Shown one piece after another: positions 21,066 through 31,320 of a DNA stretch of 46,185 nucleotides (positions are counted from its first letter, which is position 1; each line of letters opens with the position of its first letter). The position numbers and the translations under genes were made by a program. Source of the stretch: Oscillospiraceae bacterium (lineage in GTDB: Bacteria > Bacillota > Clostridia > Oscillospirales > Ruminococcaceae); the NCBI GenBank assembly GCA_021200775.1, contig JAJQGB010000013.1, positions 1 to 46,185 of the forward strand. Reading direction: 5' to 3'. The notes beneath the pieces were generated by a model that saw only the letters and a program-made list of their open reading frames with translations, did not search any database and was not told the origin of the DNA.

Positions 21066-21095
21066 ATTATACCATATGTTCTCAACATTTGTCAA
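21066..21095 (-). promoter_or_regulatory. Promoter of putative toxin 2 mRNA
   Basis: On the minus strand, TTGACA (21090-21095), an 18-nt spacer ending TGG, and TATAAT (21066-21071), so an extended -10 is also present. The leader begins with CAGCAAGAGAG, similar to the AGCAAGAAAG start of the opposing RNA. Confidence 0.82.
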
Positions 21096-21114
21096 CACAA
21101 TATTTAAAAAGTAT

Positions 21115-21150
21115 CTCCCACCCCGTGCGCTTTGGGGTGGGAGACTTTTT
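21115..21150. terminator. Strong bidirectional terminator between the toxin 2 locus and queT
   Basis: CTCCCACCCC (21115-21124) pairs with GGGGTGGGAG (21134-21143). ACTTTTTG follows on the plus strand and ATACTTTTT on the minus strand. It can stop queT read-through into the small-RNA loci. Confidence 0.85.
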
Positions 21151-21189
21151 GAAAACATGTTAAGTGCGATTCCTTTCTGGGGAAGCTCT

Positions 21190-21258
21190 TATACCTATAA
21201 TACAAATCGGGGCGCCGTTTTATTGCGCCCCGTTCGCATTTTTTTGAAAAAATTTTTG
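21190..21258 (+). other. Promoter/leader-like fragment similar to the galM upstream region
   Basis: TATAATACAAATCGG (from 21196) is followed by the hairpin GGGGCGC/GCGCCCC and a T-rich run ending TTTTTTTGAAAAAATTTTT. The same order (TATAATACAAATCAG, CCGTGCA...TGCACCCG, then TTTTTCAAAAAATTTTTTG) stands before galM at 43765-43830. No gene follows here on the plus strand, so it is either a relic or a convergent terminator for queT. Confidence 0.45.
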
Positions 21259-21268
21259 CCGGTTCCCG

Positions 21269-21748
21269 TCACTCGGTGATGAGCTTCATGAACCTCTGGT
21301 TCTTCTCTAAAAGCTTGAAGAGGATTATTCCCAGGACGCAGACGCAGACGAATTCGCCGAAAGCTACTTCCAGAGCGGAAATCCAGAACGGGAGTCCCAC
21401 GAACCAATAGAGCTCGGCTCCGACGATGAGCCCGTTGAAAATCACCGGGAAGATTGACGCCACGTAGATGTTCGGGCTGTACATCATGCAGATTACAGAC
21501 AAGACTGTCGCCGCCGTTCCGAATACAACATCCACGATTCCGATGGTGCTGAAGATGTTTGCGAGCAAGCACCCCAGAATCAAAGAAATGCCGTAGTCCT
21601 TACGGTAGAAGCAGAGGAGCATCAGCGCTTCGGCAATCCGGAATTGGATGTTGCCATAGGAAAGCGAGCTTAGCGCCAGGGTCAGTGCGACATATATTGC
21701 CGCCACAACTGCCAGTTTCACGAGTCGGGTTACGGATAGATTTTTCAT
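21269..21748 (-). CDS. queT: QueT-family queuosine-precursor transporter (ECF S-component type)
   Basis: The 159-aa membrane protein has five to six hydrophobic segments and the QueT signature GNIQFRIAEALMLL near residue 32. GIVDVVFGTAATVLSVICM and LPFWISALEVAFGE follow. QueT proteins are substrate-binding components of energy-coupling-factor transporters for queuosine precursors such as preQ1 or queuine. The energising ECF module is not encoded nearby. AAGGAG precedes the ATG and is part of a pseudoknot-like leader resembling a preQ1 riboswitch, which agrees with the substrate call. Confidence 0.9.
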   Translation of the reverse strand: MKNLSVTRLVKLAVVAAIYVALTLALSSLSYGNIQFRIAEALMLLCFYRKDYGISLILGCLLANIFSTIGIVDVVFGTAATVLSVICMMYSPNIYVASIFPVIFNGLIVGAELYWFVGLPFWISALEVAFGEFVCVCVLGIILFKLLEKNQRFMKLITE

Positions 21749-21757
21749 GTTAAATTA

Positions 21758-21798
21758 CTCCTTGTTTTTTATCCGGGTGGTTTTCAAGGTGACACCCG
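21758..21798 (-). promoter_or_regulatory. preQ1-I-like riboswitch (H-type pseudoknot) in the queT leader
   Basis: On the minus strand, stem P1 is CGGGTG (21793-21798) with CACCCG (21774-21779). A loop segment CCTTG (21785-21789) can pair with CAAGG (21760-21764), which is part of the ribosome site. The linker GATAAAAAA is A-rich. This pseudoknot, with an A-rich tail ending AAAACAAGG, is the preQ1-I architecture and would hide the ribosome site when ligand binds. The first loop is longer than the textbook form, so the class assignment is tentative. Confidence 0.6.
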
Positions 21799-21850
21799 TA
21801 TTGAATTTTGCCGGGAAAAGTCCACTTGCAAGGCTTCTCACAGCCTGACT

Positions 21851-21879
21851 ATTATAGCCGATTACGTCCAAGTTGTCAA
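21851..21879 (-). promoter_or_regulatory. Consensus promoter of queT
   Basis: On the minus strand, TTGACA (21874-21879), 17 nt and TATAAT (21851-21856). The leader is about 95 nt and begins with an AGGCT/AGCCT hairpin before the riboswitch-like pseudoknot. Confidence 0.85.
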
Positions 21880-21927
21880 GCCCTTTTCATGAAGCCTGCG
21901 CTCCTTGATTATATCTGTTAAAGGCTT

Positions 21928-21963
21928 GCCCCCAGTCGCTATTTGTGGAGGGCGGCTGGGGGC
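21928..21963 (-). terminator. Terminator-like hairpin after rpoC
   Basis: On the minus strand, GCCCCCAGCCGC (21952-21963) pairs with GCGACTGGGGGC (21928-21939) with one mismatch. The following AAGCCTTTAAC is a poor T-tract, so efficiency is uncertain. It lies about 40 nt past the rpoC stop. Confidence 0.55.
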
Positions 21964-22003
21964 GAAAAAGAGAATGAAAAAGAATGGAATGAAACTTTCT
22001 GGG

Positions 22004-25000
22004 TTATTCGGCGGTCGGCTGGTTAAGCTCTTCTGCCGCCTTTGCCGCTGATTCACGGACTACACCATAGATGGAGTCGTGGATTTCCTCGGCGGTTCTT
22101 GTGTCGACAAATCTCGGAGCTTCGTTAGCCTGCTCTTCCTCCGGCTCATCGTCAACGATGGGAGCCAAAGGTGTCACGTTAATCGGCTTCGGCATAGTGC
22201 GGGTAGGTGCATTATGCTCGGCGAACGCTTCGTTGCGGACAACCTCGACGTTGTTATAAACCTGCATACCGGTGCCTGCCGGGAGAAGCTTACCGATGAT
22301 AACATTCTCCTTGAGTCCCAGGAGATGGTCGGTCTTGCCCTTGATGGCGGCGTCGGTAAGAGCTCTTGTCGTCTCCTGGAAGGAAGCGGCTGAAAGGAAG
22401 CTCTCTGAGCTCGAAGAAGCCTTTGTGATACCCTGGATAACGGCAGAGGTTGTGATGAGTCTTGCGTCCTCGTTACCGGCGTCTATCTCTTCCTGAATCT
22501 GGCGGTTCATCTCTTCGACTTCGTTTCTGTCTATGAGCGAACCAGGCAGGAGGTAGGATGAACCCGGGTCTTCAACCTTGACTCTGCGAAGCATCTGTCT
22601 TGTGATAACTTCGATATGCTTGTCGTTTACGTCAACACCCTGGAGTCTGTATACCTTCTGAACTTCGGTGATGATGTAGTTTCTGACAGCTTTGGTGCCC
22701 TGAATTGCAAGGATGTCGGCAGGGTTCTTGGAGCCTGCGGTGAGCAAATCGCCCGCCTTGACTTCTTCGCCTTCCTTGACGACGATTCTATAGTCCCAAG
22801 GAATCGAATACTGCTGAACATCGCCGGTTTCGGGGTTGGTAACAACTATTACACGGCTCTTCTTGATTTCGTCGAAGGATACAACGCCGTCCGTCTTTGA
22901 AAGGATTGCGGCGCCCTTCGGCTTTCTCGACTCGAAGAGCTCTTCAACTCTAGGAAGACCCTGGGTGATATCTTCTGCCGATGCAACACCACCGGTGTGG
23001 AAGGTTCTCATTGTGAGCTGAGTACCAGGTTCACCGATAGACTGTGCGGCGATGATACCGACTGCCTCACCGACTGAAACGACGGTGGAGTGAGCCAGAT
23101 CCATACCATAGCACTTGGCGCAGACGCCACGCTTCGACTTGCATCCGAGAACAGATCTGATTGCGATTCTGTCTCTTCCGACAGATTCAAGATACTTGAT
23201 AACGGTTACTGCGTCGTCATGAGTCATGAGCTTGTCACTTGACATGATGACTTCGCCGGTCGATTCGTCGACCAAATCCTCAACAAGGAATCTTCCGACA
23301 AGTCTTTCGTCGAACGGTTCGATGAGCTCGTTGCCGTTTCTGATTTCAAATACATCGATTCCTTCGTGAGTTCCGCAGTCGTCCTCTGTGATGATGACGT
23401 CCTGAGAAACATCGACAAGTCGTCTTGTAAGGTAACCGGAGTCGGCGGTTCTGAGAGCCGTATCGGTAAGTCCCTTTCTTGCACCTCTGGAAGAGATGAA
23501 ATATTCGAGTACTGTAAGACCTTCACGGTAGTTAGCACGAATAGGCATTTCGATTGTCGCACCGGAAGTATTTGCGATAAGTCCTCTCATACCAGCAAGC
23601 TGTCTTATCTGTGCAAGAGAACCACGTGCACCGGAATCGGACATCATGTAGATGGGGTTATACTTATCCATATTATCCTGCAAAGCGGTGGTTACATCGT
23701 CGGTAGCCTGAGACCAGATTTCGATAAAGCGCTTTGACTTCTCTGCTCTCGAAATAAGACCACGCTTATACTGCTTGTCAATCTTGTCAACCCTGCTGTC
23801 AGCGTCGGCAAGGATATCCTTCTTCTGAGGAGGAATAACGGCGTCGCTTACGGCAACGGTGATACCCGACTTGGTCGAGTACTTATAGCCCATCGCCTTT
23901 ATATTGTCGAGCATTTCACTCGTCTTGGTTGTTCCGTGCTTCTTTAAGCAGTGGTCGATGATGTCGCCAAGCTGCTTCTTCTTGACAAGGAAGTCAACTT
24001 CGAGCCCGAACATCGTCTCAGGGTCTTTTCTGTCGACGTAGCCTAAATCCTGAGGAATACTCTCGTTGAAGATAAGTCTTCCGACGGTGGTGTCGATAAT
24101 CTTCTGCTTCTCTTCACCGTCGACCATGCGGCTGACTCTGACTTTAATCTTAGCCTGCAAGGATACGATTCCCGACTGATAAGCCATCATGGCTTCGTTT
24201 ACGTCACGGAAAATCTTTCCTTCGCCCTTTTCGCCGTCCTTGACGAGTGTCAGGTAATAAGAACCTAGTACCATATCCTGAGTAGGAACAGTAACCGGCT
24301 TGCCGTCGGCAGGCTTCAGAAGGTTATTAGCCGCAAGCATGAGGAACCGAGCCTCCGCCTGAGCTTCAACCGACAGCGGAACGTGAACGGACATCTGGTC
24401 GCCGTCGAAGTCGGCGTTGTATGCTGTACATGCAAGCGGATGGAATTTAAGAGCTCTTCCTTCAACCAGTACCGGCTCGAAAGCCTGAATACCGAGTCTG
24501 TGGAGAGTCGGAGCACGGTTAAGAAGTACCGGGTGACCCTGAATTACGTTTTCGAGTGCGTCCCAGACCTCGTCGGTGCCCTTTTCGACCATCTTTCTTG
24601 CTGACTTTATGTTAATCTGTGGATTGGTGTCGACAAGTCTCTTCATTACAAACGGCTTGAAGAGTTCAAGAGCCATCTCCTTAGGAAGACCGCACTGATA
24701 CATCTTCAGCTCCGGTCCTACAACGATAACCGAACGTCCGGAGTAGTCAACACGCTTTCCTAAAAGGTTCTGGCGGAAGCGTCCCTGCTTGCCCTTCAGC
24801 ATGTCGGAGAGCGACTTGAATGCACGGTTGTTAGGTCCTGTTACAGGTCTTCCGTGACGACCGTTGTCGATAAGAGCATCTACTGCTTCCTGCAACATTC
24901 TTTTTTCGTTACGGATGATGATGTCGGGAGCGTCGAGCTCTAACATTCTTTTAAGTCTGTTATTGCGGTTTATAACTCTTCTGTAGAGGTCGTTTAAGTC

Positions 25001-25756
25001 CGATGTAGCGTATCTTCCGCCATCCAGAGGAACCATAGGTCTCAGGTCCGGAGGAATGACCGGGACTACGTCCATAATCATCCACTCGGGCTTGTTGCCG
25101 GAGGTTCTGAATGCCTCGACGATTTCAAGTCTCTTTAAGAGCTTGATTCTCTTCTGACCCTGCGGGAGGTCTTTGAGTTCGGCTTTCAGCTCGTTTGAAA
25201 GAGCCTCAACGTCGATTTCTCTTAAAAGCTCCTGGATAGCCTCAGCGCCCATCTTGGCGGTGAACTTGTCCTCGTAACGCTCCTTGGCGTCCTGATACTC
25301 ACGCTCGGTGAGAATCTGCTTCTTGACAAGTCCGGTGTCGCCCGGGTCGGTTACGATGTACTTTGTGAAGTACAAAACCTCTTCGAGTCTCTTTGAGGAG
25401 ATTTCGAGCATCTGTCCGATTCTCGAAGGAGTGCCCTTGAAGTACCAGATGTGAGATACCGGTGCCGCAAGCTCGATGTGACCCATTCTTTCACGTCTTA
25501 CTTTAGCACGTGTGACTTCAACTCCGCATCTCTCGCAGACCTTGCCCTTGAAGCGAATCTTCTTGTACTTGCCGCAGTGGCACTCCCAGTCCTTTGTCGG
25601 ACCGAAGATTCTTTCGCAGAAAAGACCGTCTCTTTCAGGCTTCTGCGTGCGGTAGTTGATGGTTTCGGGCTTTGTTACTTCGCCGTGCGACCAGCTTCTT
25701 ATCTGTTCTGGCGAAGCAAGACCGATTTTTATAGAATCAAATACGTTAAATTCCAA
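22004..25756 (-). CDS. rpoC: RNA polymerase beta' subunit
   Basis: The 1250-aa product begins [20 protein letters not shown]. It has the N-terminal zinc ribbon ([20 protein letters not shown]), the catalytic NADFDGDQM that binds Mg2+, the second Cys cluster ([16 protein letters not shown]) and the trigger-loop/bridge region ([37 protein letters not shown]). The C-terminus has an acidic and Ala-rich tail beyond the usual end. Initiation is at TTG with AGAGGG upstream. It follows rpoB by 86 nt on the same strand and is almost certainly co-transcribed with it. Confidence 0.98.
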   Translation of the reverse strand: MEFNVFDSIKIGLASPEQIRSWSHGEVTKPETINYRTQKPERDGLFCERIFGPTKDWECHCGKYKKIRFKGKVCERCGVEVTRAKVRRERMGHIELAAPVSHIWYFKGTPSRIGQMLEISSKRLEEVLYFTKYIVTDPGDTGLVKKQILTEREYQDAKERYEDKFTAKMGAEAIQELLREIDVEALSNELKAELKDLPQGQKRIKLLKRLEIVEAFRTSGNKPEWMIMDVVPVIPPDLRPMVPLDGGRYATSDLNDLYRRVINRNNRLKRMLELDAPDIIIRNEKRMLQEAVDALIDNGRHGRPVTGPNNRAFKSLSDMLKGKQGRFRQNLLGKRVDYSGRSVIVVGPELKMYQCGLPKEMALELFKPFVMKRLVDTNPQINIKSARKMVEKGTDEVWDALENVIQGHPVLLNRAPTLHRLGIQAFEPVLVEGRALKFHPLACTAYNADFDGDQMSVHVPLSVEAQAEARFLMLAANNLLKPADGKPVTVPTQDMVLGSYYLTLVKDGEKGEGKIFRDVNEAMMAYQSGIVSLQAKIKVRVSRMVDGEEKQKIIDTTVGRLIFNESIPQDLGYVDRKDPETMFGLEVDFLVKKKQLGDIIDHCLKKHGTTKTSEMLDNIKAMGYKYSTKSGITVAVSDAVIPPQKKDILADADSRVDKIDKQYKRGLISRAEKSKRFIEIWSQATDDVTTALQDNMDKYNPIYMMSDSGARGSLAQIRQLAGMRGLIANTSGATIEMPIRANYREGLTVLEYFISSRGARKGLTDTALRTADSGYLTRRLVDVSQDVIITEDDCGTHEGIDVFEIRNGNELIEPFDERLVGRFLVEDLVDESTGEVIMSSDKLMTHDDAVTVIKYLESVGRDRIAIRSVLGCKSKRGVCAKCYGMDLAHSTVVSVGEAVGIIAAQSIGEPGTQLTMRTFHTGGVASAEDITQGLPRVEELFESRKPKGAAILSKTDGVVSFDEIKKSRVIVVTNPETGDVQQYSIPWDYRIVVKEGEEVKAGDLLTAGSKNPADILAIQGTKAVRNYIITEVQKVYRLQGVDVNDKHIEVITRQMLRRVKVEDPGSSYLLPGSLIDRNEVEEMNRQIQEEIDAGNEDARLITTSAVIQGITKASSSSESFLSAASFQETTRALTDAAIKGKTDHLLGLKENVIIGKLLPAGTGMQVYNNVEVVRNEAFAEHNAPTRTMPKPINVTPLAPIVDDEPEEEQANEAPRFVDTRTAEEIHDSIYGVVRESAAKAAEELNQPTAE

Positions 25757-25842
25757 AATGCAAACCCTCTTTACACTATTATTCCCGTGGTCGTCCGGGG
25801 CTCTTCATACAAAGCCCCAGTTTTCCACATGCGTCAGCCTGA

Positions 25843-28800
25843 TTAGTCGATTATGTCGTCCGAGTCAGAGTCCTTGACTGAGAATCCGTCGAATCCGGAA
25901 TCGTCGTCAAAGTCTTCGTCATCCTCGAAGCCATCATCATAATCGTTGTTGCCGTCGTAGTCGTCGTCAAGTCCTTCGTCTGCAAGCTCGCTCATTCCGT
26001 AGTCGTCATCCGGTTCAGAAACGGGCTGAGGAATAATGTCGTTATCCTCATCGAAGTTCTGCTTCAGGTCGATTTCATTGCCGTCTTTGTCTAAGACTCT
26101 TACATCGAGTGCGAGAGACTGGAGTTCCTTTACAAGAACCTTGAAGGACTCCGGAACGCCCGACTGAGGAACATTCTGACCCTTGACTATTGCTTCATAG
26201 GTCTTGACTCTTCCTATCGTATCGTCCGACTTGACAGTGAGGATTTCCTGCAATGTGTAAGCGGCACCGTAAGCTTCGAGTGCCCAGACTTCCATTTCAC
26301 CGAATCTCTGTCCGCCGAACTGCGCTTTACCGCCGAGCGGCTGCTGAGTGACCAAAGAGTAAGGTCCGACAGAACGTGCGTGAATCTTATCGTCAACGAG
26401 GTGGTGGAGTTTGAGGTAGTACATGATTCCGACGGTAACACGGTTGTCAAAAGGCTCACCGGTTCTGCCGTCATAGAGGGTTGTCTTACCGTCTTCCGCC
26501 ATACCCGCAAGCTTGAAGCACTCACGGATGTCCTCTTCGTGTGCGCCGTCGAATACCGGCGTCATAACCTTCCAGCCAAGCTTCTTGGCAGCCATACCGA
26601 GATGTACTTCCAATACCTGACCGATGTTCATTCTTGAAGGAACTCCGAGCGGGTTCAATACTATATCAAGAGGAGTACCGTCTTCGAGGAACGGCATATC
26701 TTCCTGAGAGAGAATCCTTGAAACAACACCCTTGTTACCGTGTCTACCTGCCATCTTGTCGCCGACGGAGATTTTTCTCTTCTGCGCAATGTAGCATCTT
26801 ACCAGCATGTTGACGCCCGGCTGAAGCTCGTCGCAGTTTTCGGGGGTGAATATCTTGACATCGATAATGATGCCGGACTCACCGTGAGGAACACGGAGCG
26901 AATTGTCTCTTACTTCTCTTGCCTTCTCGCCGAAGATAGCTCTTAAAAGTCTCTCTTCAGCAGTAAGCTCGGTTTCGCCCTTAGGTGTAACCTTACCGAC
27001 CAAAATGTCGCCAGACCTAACTTCAGCACCGATTCTGATGATACCGTTTTCGTCGAGGTCTTTAAGAGCGTCTTCGCCGACACCGGGGATGTCCTTTGTA
27101 ATCTCTTCCGGACCGAGCTTTGTCTCACGACATTCGAGCTCGTACTCTTCGATGTGGATTGATGTATATGTGTCGTTTCTTACCAGTTTTTCGTTAAGGA
27201 GAACAGCGTCCTCATAGTTGTAGCCTTCCCATGTCATGAAGCCGATGAGTGCGTTCTTGCCGAGGGAGATTTCGCCGTTGCAGGTAGCCGGACCGTCACC
27301 GATAACCTGGTGGGCATCGATTCTCTCACCCTTTTCGACAATCGGTCTCTGGTTCGTACATGTTCCGGAGTTACTTCTCTTGAACTTTGTAAGCGGATAG
27401 GTGTGGAGCTCGCCACTGTCTTCCCTGACAACGATTTCCGAAGCGTCAACCTTCTCGACAACGCCTGCGGCGTCACTTACAACAGCAACACCCGAGTCAA
27501 CGCAAGCCTTGTACTCCATGCCGGTGGCGACAATCGGGGCTTCGGTTGTGAGAAGCGGAACTGCCTGCCTCTGCATGTTAGCGCCCATCAGTGCACGGTT
27601 AGCGTCATCGTTTTCAAGGAACGGAATCATAGCGGTAGCTACGGATACAACCATCTTCGGGGAAACATCCATGAAGTCGATGTCCTCACGGTCGATTTCC
27701 ATAATCTGGTCACGGTATCTTCCGTTTACCTTGGCACGGGCGAACTTGTGGTCTTCCGTCAAAGGCTCGTTCGCCTGAGCAATCATGTAGTTATCCTCGA
27801 CGTCGGCGGTCATATAGACAACCTCGTCGGTTACGACTCCCGTCGCCTTGTCTACCTTACGGTAAGGAGCTTCGATGAAGCCGTATTCGTTGATTTTAGC
27901 GTATGAAGCGAGGTAGGAGATAAGTCCGATGTTCGGTCCTTCAGGAGTCTCAATCGGGCACATTCTGCCGTAGTGGGTGTAGTGAACGTCTCTTACTTCA
28001 AATCCGGCTCTGTCTCTTGAAAGTCCGCCGGGACCGAGTGCCGATAGTCTTCTCTTATGAGTGAGCTCTGCAAGCGGGTTTGACTGATCCATGAACTGCG
28101 AAAGAGGAGAGCTTCCAAAGAATTCTCTGATTGCCGCAGTGATAGGACGAATATTTATAAGAGCTGTAGGAGTTACAGTCTCGATATCCTGAGACTGGAT
28201 GTTCATTCTTTCACGGATGACTCTTTCCATTCTAGCCATACCGATTCTGAACTGGTTTTGGAGGAGCTCGCCAACGCAACGAATTCTTCTGTTGCCCAAG
28301 TGGTCGATATCGTCGACATTTCCGACGCCTTCGCAGAGGTTAAGGAAGTAGCTGATGGTAGCCCAGATGTCTTCGATTGTTATGTGCATCGGGATGAGCT
28401 CTTCACGGCGAGCCTTGACCTGCTCGACGAGTTCGTCGTGGTTCGCGGCACTTTCAAGAATTTCTTTCAGAACGGTGAAGGAGACCTTCTCGTTGATTCC
28501 GAACGGCTTTGCGTCAAAGTCGATGTACTCACCTATGTCGACCATGCCGTTGCCGATAACCTTGACCTCAACATGTTCAATCTTGTGGGTGACTTCGCCG
28601 TTTGCGTCGGTGAACATTTCTCTCTTCTCGACGTCGATGTAGACTTCCTTGACGCCTGCCTGCTCGATTTTAGCAGCGAGTTCAGCTGTCACCATGTCTC
28701 CCTGGTCGGCGATAATCTCGCCTGTAAGAGGAGCGACAACCGGTCTTGCCAGAACGTAGCCGGTGATTCTTGAAGCAACGCCGAGCTTCTTATTGTATTT

Positions 28801-29628
28801 GTAACGCCCGAATCTGCAAAGGTCGTATCTTCTTGCGTCGAAGAAGAGGTTATTTATGTGAGTGATAGCTGTGTCGACCGTCGGAGGCTCGCCCGGGCGG
28901 AGTCTGCGGTAGACTTCGAGAAGACCCTCTTCGGTTGAAGTGGTGGAGTCCTTCTGGGTGATTGTTTCCGCAAGTCTTGGGTCGTGGTTAAAGAATTCGT
29001 CGATTTCCTGATTGGTGCCTACGCCCAAAGCCCTTATGAAGGTGGTAATCGGAATCTTTCTGTTCTTGTCGATTCTGACGTAAACCACGTCGTTCGAGTC
29101 CATCTCATATTCGAGCCAAGCGCCTCTGTTCGGGATGACTGTTGAGCTGAAGAGATCCTTACCGACCTTGTCCTTCTCGACTGCATAGTAAACGCCCGGA
29201 GAACGGACCAGCTGGGAAACTACAACTCTTTCCGCACCGTTGATGATGAAGGTGCCGGAGGGAGTCATCAGTGGGAAGTCGCCCATGTAGATTTCCGAGT
29301 CCTTGATTTCGCCGGTTTCGAGATTGTGGAGTCTCGCAGTAACACGAAGCGGTGCGGCATAGGTGGTGTCCCTTTCCTTGCACTCCGCAATAGTGTACTT
29401 AGGCTCGTCATCGAGCCTGTAGTCAACAAAGCTCAGCTCCAGCGTCTCGTTGTAGTCCTTGATAGCGGCAGTATCACGGAAGACTTCATGTAGTCCTTCG
29501 TCCATAAACCACTTGTAGGAGACCTTCTGAATGTCAATGAGGTTTGGCATTTCCAGAACTTCATCAATCTTCGCAAAGCTCTTTCTTACAACGTGCTTGC
29601 CAAGCTGAACGTCCTTGACATTGACCAT
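25843..29628 (-). CDS. rpoB: RNA polymerase beta subunit
   Basis: The 1261-aa product has the rifampicin-pocket segment [15 protein letters not shown] with [14 protein letters not shown] after it. The residues equivalent to Asp516, His526 and Ser531 of Escherichia coli are all wild type, so resistance at those three sites is not predicted. [15 protein letters not shown] and [20 protein letters not shown] are also present. The last 60 or so residues are extremely acidic (stretches such as [13 protein letters not shown]). AAGGAG lies upstream of the ATG at 29628. No rplL gene is upstream; the transcript starts from a promoter at 29881-29909 with a leader of about 245 nt. Confidence 0.98.
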   Translation of the reverse strand: MVNVKDVQLGKHVVRKSFAKIDEVLEMPNLIDIQKVSYKWFMDEGLHEVFRDTAAIKDYNETLELSFVDYRLDDEPKYTIAECKERDTTYAAPLRVTARLHNLETGEIKDSEIYMGDFPLMTPSGTFIINGAERVVVSQLVRSPGVYYAVEKDKVGKDLFSSTVIPNRGAWLEYEMDSNDVVYVRIDKNRKIPITTFIRALGVGTNQEIDEFFNHDPRLAETITQKDSTTSTEEGLLEVYRRLRPGEPPTVDTAITHINNLFFDARRYDLCRFGRYKYNKKLGVASRITGYVLARPVVAPLTGEIIADQGDMVTAELAAKIEQAGVKEVYIDVEKREMFTDANGEVTHKIEHVEVKVIGNGMVDIGEYIDFDAKPFGINEKVSFTVLKEILESAANHDELVEQVKARREELIPMHITIEDIWATISYFLNLCEGVGNVDDIDHLGNRRIRCVGELLQNQFRIGMARMERVIRERMNIQSQDIETVTPTALINIRPITAAIREFFGSSPLSQFMDQSNPLAELTHKRRLSALGPGGLSRDRAGFEVRDVHYTHYGRMCPIETPEGPNIGLISYLASYAKINEYGFIEAPYRKVDKATGVVTDEVVYMTADVEDNYMIAQANEPLTEDHKFARAKVNGRYRDQIMEIDREDIDFMDVSPKMVVSVATAMIPFLENDDANRALMGANMQRQAVPLLTTEAPIVATGMEYKACVDSGVAVVSDAAGVVEKVDASEIVVREDSGELHTYPLTKFKRSNSGTCTNQRPIVEKGERIDAHQVIGDGPATCNGEISLGKNALIGFMTWEGYNYEDAVLLNEKLVRNDTYTSIHIEEYELECRETKLGPEEITKDIPGVGEDALKDLDENGIIRIGAEVRSGDILVGKVTPKGETELTAEERLLRAIFGEKAREVRDNSLRVPHGESGIIIDVKIFTPENCDELQPGVNMLVRCYIAQKRKISVGDKMAGRHGNKGVVSRILSQEDMPFLEDGTPLDIVLNPLGVPSRMNIGQVLEVHLGMAAKKLGWKVMTPVFDGAHEEDIRECFKLAGMAEDGKTTLYDGRTGEPFDNRVTVGIMYYLKLHHLVDDKIHARSVGPYSLVTQQPLGGKAQFGGQRFGEMEVWALEAYGAAYTLQEILTVKSDDTIGRVKTYEAIVKGQNVPQSGVPESFKVLVKELQSLALDVRVLDKDGNEIDLKQNFDEDNDIIPQPVSEPDDDYGMSELADEGLDDDYDGNNDYDDGFEDDEDFDDDSGFDGFSVKDSDSDDIID

Positions 29629-29874
29629 TAGCTTATCACTCCTTGTATTCTTATACTTTGGATTAATTTCCTTGGATTGAATCCTTAAAACTGGCTGAAA
29701 AGGCTTTTTTCTTTACACGTAAATCTCCCCAAAACCGTATTTTAGTGCCTCTGCACAGCAAAATTGTGCAGTATGCACATGTTCAAAGCCGGTTTTTAGC
29801 AAAAGTTCGTGAAAAATAAACGCCCAAAAAAGGGTTTATTATAAAAAGGCGTCTTTTTAGCCATTATGAATCAG
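29629..29874 (-). other. Long rpoB leader with hairpins
   Basis: This non-coding stretch lies between the promoter at 29881-29909 and rpoB. On the minus strand it contains AATAAACCC/GGGCGTTTATT (near 29820-29845) and a 7-bp stem CTGCACA/TGTGCAG (near 29754-29774). No coding frame with a ribosome site is seen. The role could be attenuation or mRNA stability, but no known leader class is recognised. Confidence 0.5.
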
Positions 29875-29880
29875 TATCAT

Positions 29881-29909
29881 AGTATACACTAATTGGGAGA
29901 GCTTGTCAA
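29881..29909 (-). promoter_or_regulatory. Promoter of the rpoBC operon
   Basis: On the minus strand, TTGACA (29904-29909), 17 nt and TATACT (29881-29886). It follows the tRNA-Pro terminator directly. Confidence 0.75.
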
Positions 29910-29945
29910 GGGCTTTTTTGAAAAAATTTCGTATAAAAGTGGGAA

Positions 29946-29972
29946 AATAAAAAAGCCGCCCAACCGGACGGC
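29946..29972 (-). terminator. Terminator after tRNA-Pro
   Basis: On the minus strand, GCCGTCC (29966-29972) pairs with GGGCGGC (29955-29961, one T-G pair) and is followed by TTTTTTA. Confidence 0.82.
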
Positions 29973-29980
29973 ATTTTATA

Positions 29981-30057
<77 letters not shown>

Positions 30058-30070
30058 AAGACCGACAATC

Positions 30071-30099
30071 ATTATAGCACATAAGATTTCAGCTGTCAA
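30071..30099 (-). promoter_or_regulatory. Consensus promoter of tRNA-Pro
   Basis: On the minus strand, TTGACA (30094-30099), 17 nt and TATAAT (30071-30076), 14 nt before the tRNA 5' end. Confidence 0.88.
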
Positions 30100-30111
30100 G
30101 CATAAAATCGC

Positions 30112-30142
30112 AAAAAAGCCGCCCAATCGGACGGCTTTCTTT
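30112..30142. terminator. Bidirectional terminator after serA
   Basis: GCCGCCC (30118-30124) pairs with GGACGGC (30129-30135, one G-T pair). On the minus strand TTTTTT follows, and on the plus strand TTTCTTT follows. The sequence is almost a copy of the tRNA-Pro terminator 160 nt away. Confidence 0.82.
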
Positions 30143-30159
30143 ATGCTAATTTTAAGCTA

Positions 30160-31320
30160 TCAGAGCACCCTGACTCTCGTAACACCCTCAATGCTCGCAA
30201 TATCCTTTACTGCGGCGGTGGTGTCGCCGGTGATGTCGAGCATGGTGTATGCCCAGTCCTTCTTCGACTTGCTGGCGATATTTTCAATATTGCAACCGTC
30301 AGCCGAGATGAAGGAAGTAATCTGCGAGATGATTGCCGGGACGTTCTTGTGGATGACGCAGACGAGGTGGTCGGCGGTCTTTGCAAGCTCACACTCGGGG
30401 AGGTTTACGGAGTTGTGAATCGAACCCTTTTCGACATAGTCGATGAGCTGGACAGCCGCCATATAAGCGCAGTTGTCTTCCGACTCGGGAGTCGAAGCTC
30501 CGAGGTGAGGAATTGCAACGATTCCGTCGTGGCAGAGAAGCTCGTCGTTCGGGAAGTCGGTGACATAGGTCGAAACGGAGCCGTTCTCGACAGCCTCGAT
30601 GATGTCGGCGGTGTTTACAAGCTCGCCACGGGCAAAGTTCAGGATTCTGACGCCCTTCTTCATCTTGCCGATGGATTCTTTATTAACGGTGTCCTTAGTC
30701 TCAGAGTTGTAGGGCAGGTGGAGGGAGATATAGTCCGCCTCAGCGTAGATTTCCTGCAAGGTCTTGACGACTTTTACTGTAGGTTTAAGTCCCAATGCCG
30801 CATTTACGGACAGGAACGGGTCGTAGCCGATTACGTTCATGCCTAAAGACAGCGCCGCATTTGCGACTTTAGCGCCGATTGCGCCGAGTCCTACCAAGCC
30901 GAGAGTTTTTCCGGAGATTTCGGGACCTGCAAACTGAGCTTTGCCCTTCTCAACAGCCTTCGGGACAGCGTCGCCCTGACCTTTCAGGGTCTTTGCCCAG
31001 TCGATAGCGGCTGGAACACGGCGGGAGCTTAAAATAAGTCCTGCCAGAACGAGCTCTTTTACTGCATTGGCGTTAGCACCCGGAGTGTTGAAGACGCAGA
31101 TTCCCGCTTCCGAGCATCTGTCAATCGGGATGTTGTTGACGCCTGCGCCGGCACGGGCGATTGCAAGAAGCTTGTCGCCGAACTCATAGTCGAGCATTCC
31201 TGCCGAGCGAACCATAATTGCGTCGGGATTAGCGGTTTCCGATCCGACAACATACTTTTCCTTGTCGAAGCAGTCGAGACCCGAAGGCGAAATATTATTT
31301 AAAGTCAGTACGTTATACAT
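30160..31320 (-). CDS. serA: D-3-phosphoglycerate dehydrogenase with ACT domain
   Basis: The 386-aa product starts MYNVLTLNNISPSGL at the ATG at 31320, inside the end of serC (8-nt overlap). It has the NAD-binding loop GLVGLGAIGAKVA, the catalytic Arg region LNFARGELVNTAD and the His in IPHLGASTPESED. A C-terminal ACT-type domain (VCVIHKNVPAIISQITSFIS) senses serine in related enzymes. It oxidises 3-phosphoglycerate, the first step of serine synthesis. Pairing with serC in one operon supports the pathway. Confidence 0.93.
   Translation of the reverse strand: MYNVLTLNNISPSGLDCFDKEKYVVGSETANPDAIMVRSAGMLDYEFGDKLLAIARAGAGVNNIPIDRCSEAGICVFNTPGANANAVKELVLAGLILSSRRVPAAIDWAKTLKGQGDAVPKAVEKGKAQFAGPEISGKTLGLVGLGAIGAKVANAALSLGMNVIGYDPFLSVNAALGLKPTVKVVKTLQEIYAEADYISLHLPYNSETKDTVNKESIGKMKKGVRILNFARGELVNTADIIEAVENGSVSTYVTDFPNDELLCHDGIVAIPHLGASTPESEDNCAYMAAVQLIDYVEKGSIHNSVNLPECELAKTADHLVCVIHKNVPAIISQITSFISADGCNIENIASKSKKDWAYTMLDITGDTTAAVKDIASIEGVTRVRVL

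Noticed and set aside
21060-21090. LexA box in the toxin 2 promoter (GAACATATGG)
   Set aside because: Only half of the site matches; the second half differs at two of four positions.
22079-28773. Numerous plus-strand frames opposite rpoC and rpoB
   Set aside because: They are shadows of two universally conserved genes.
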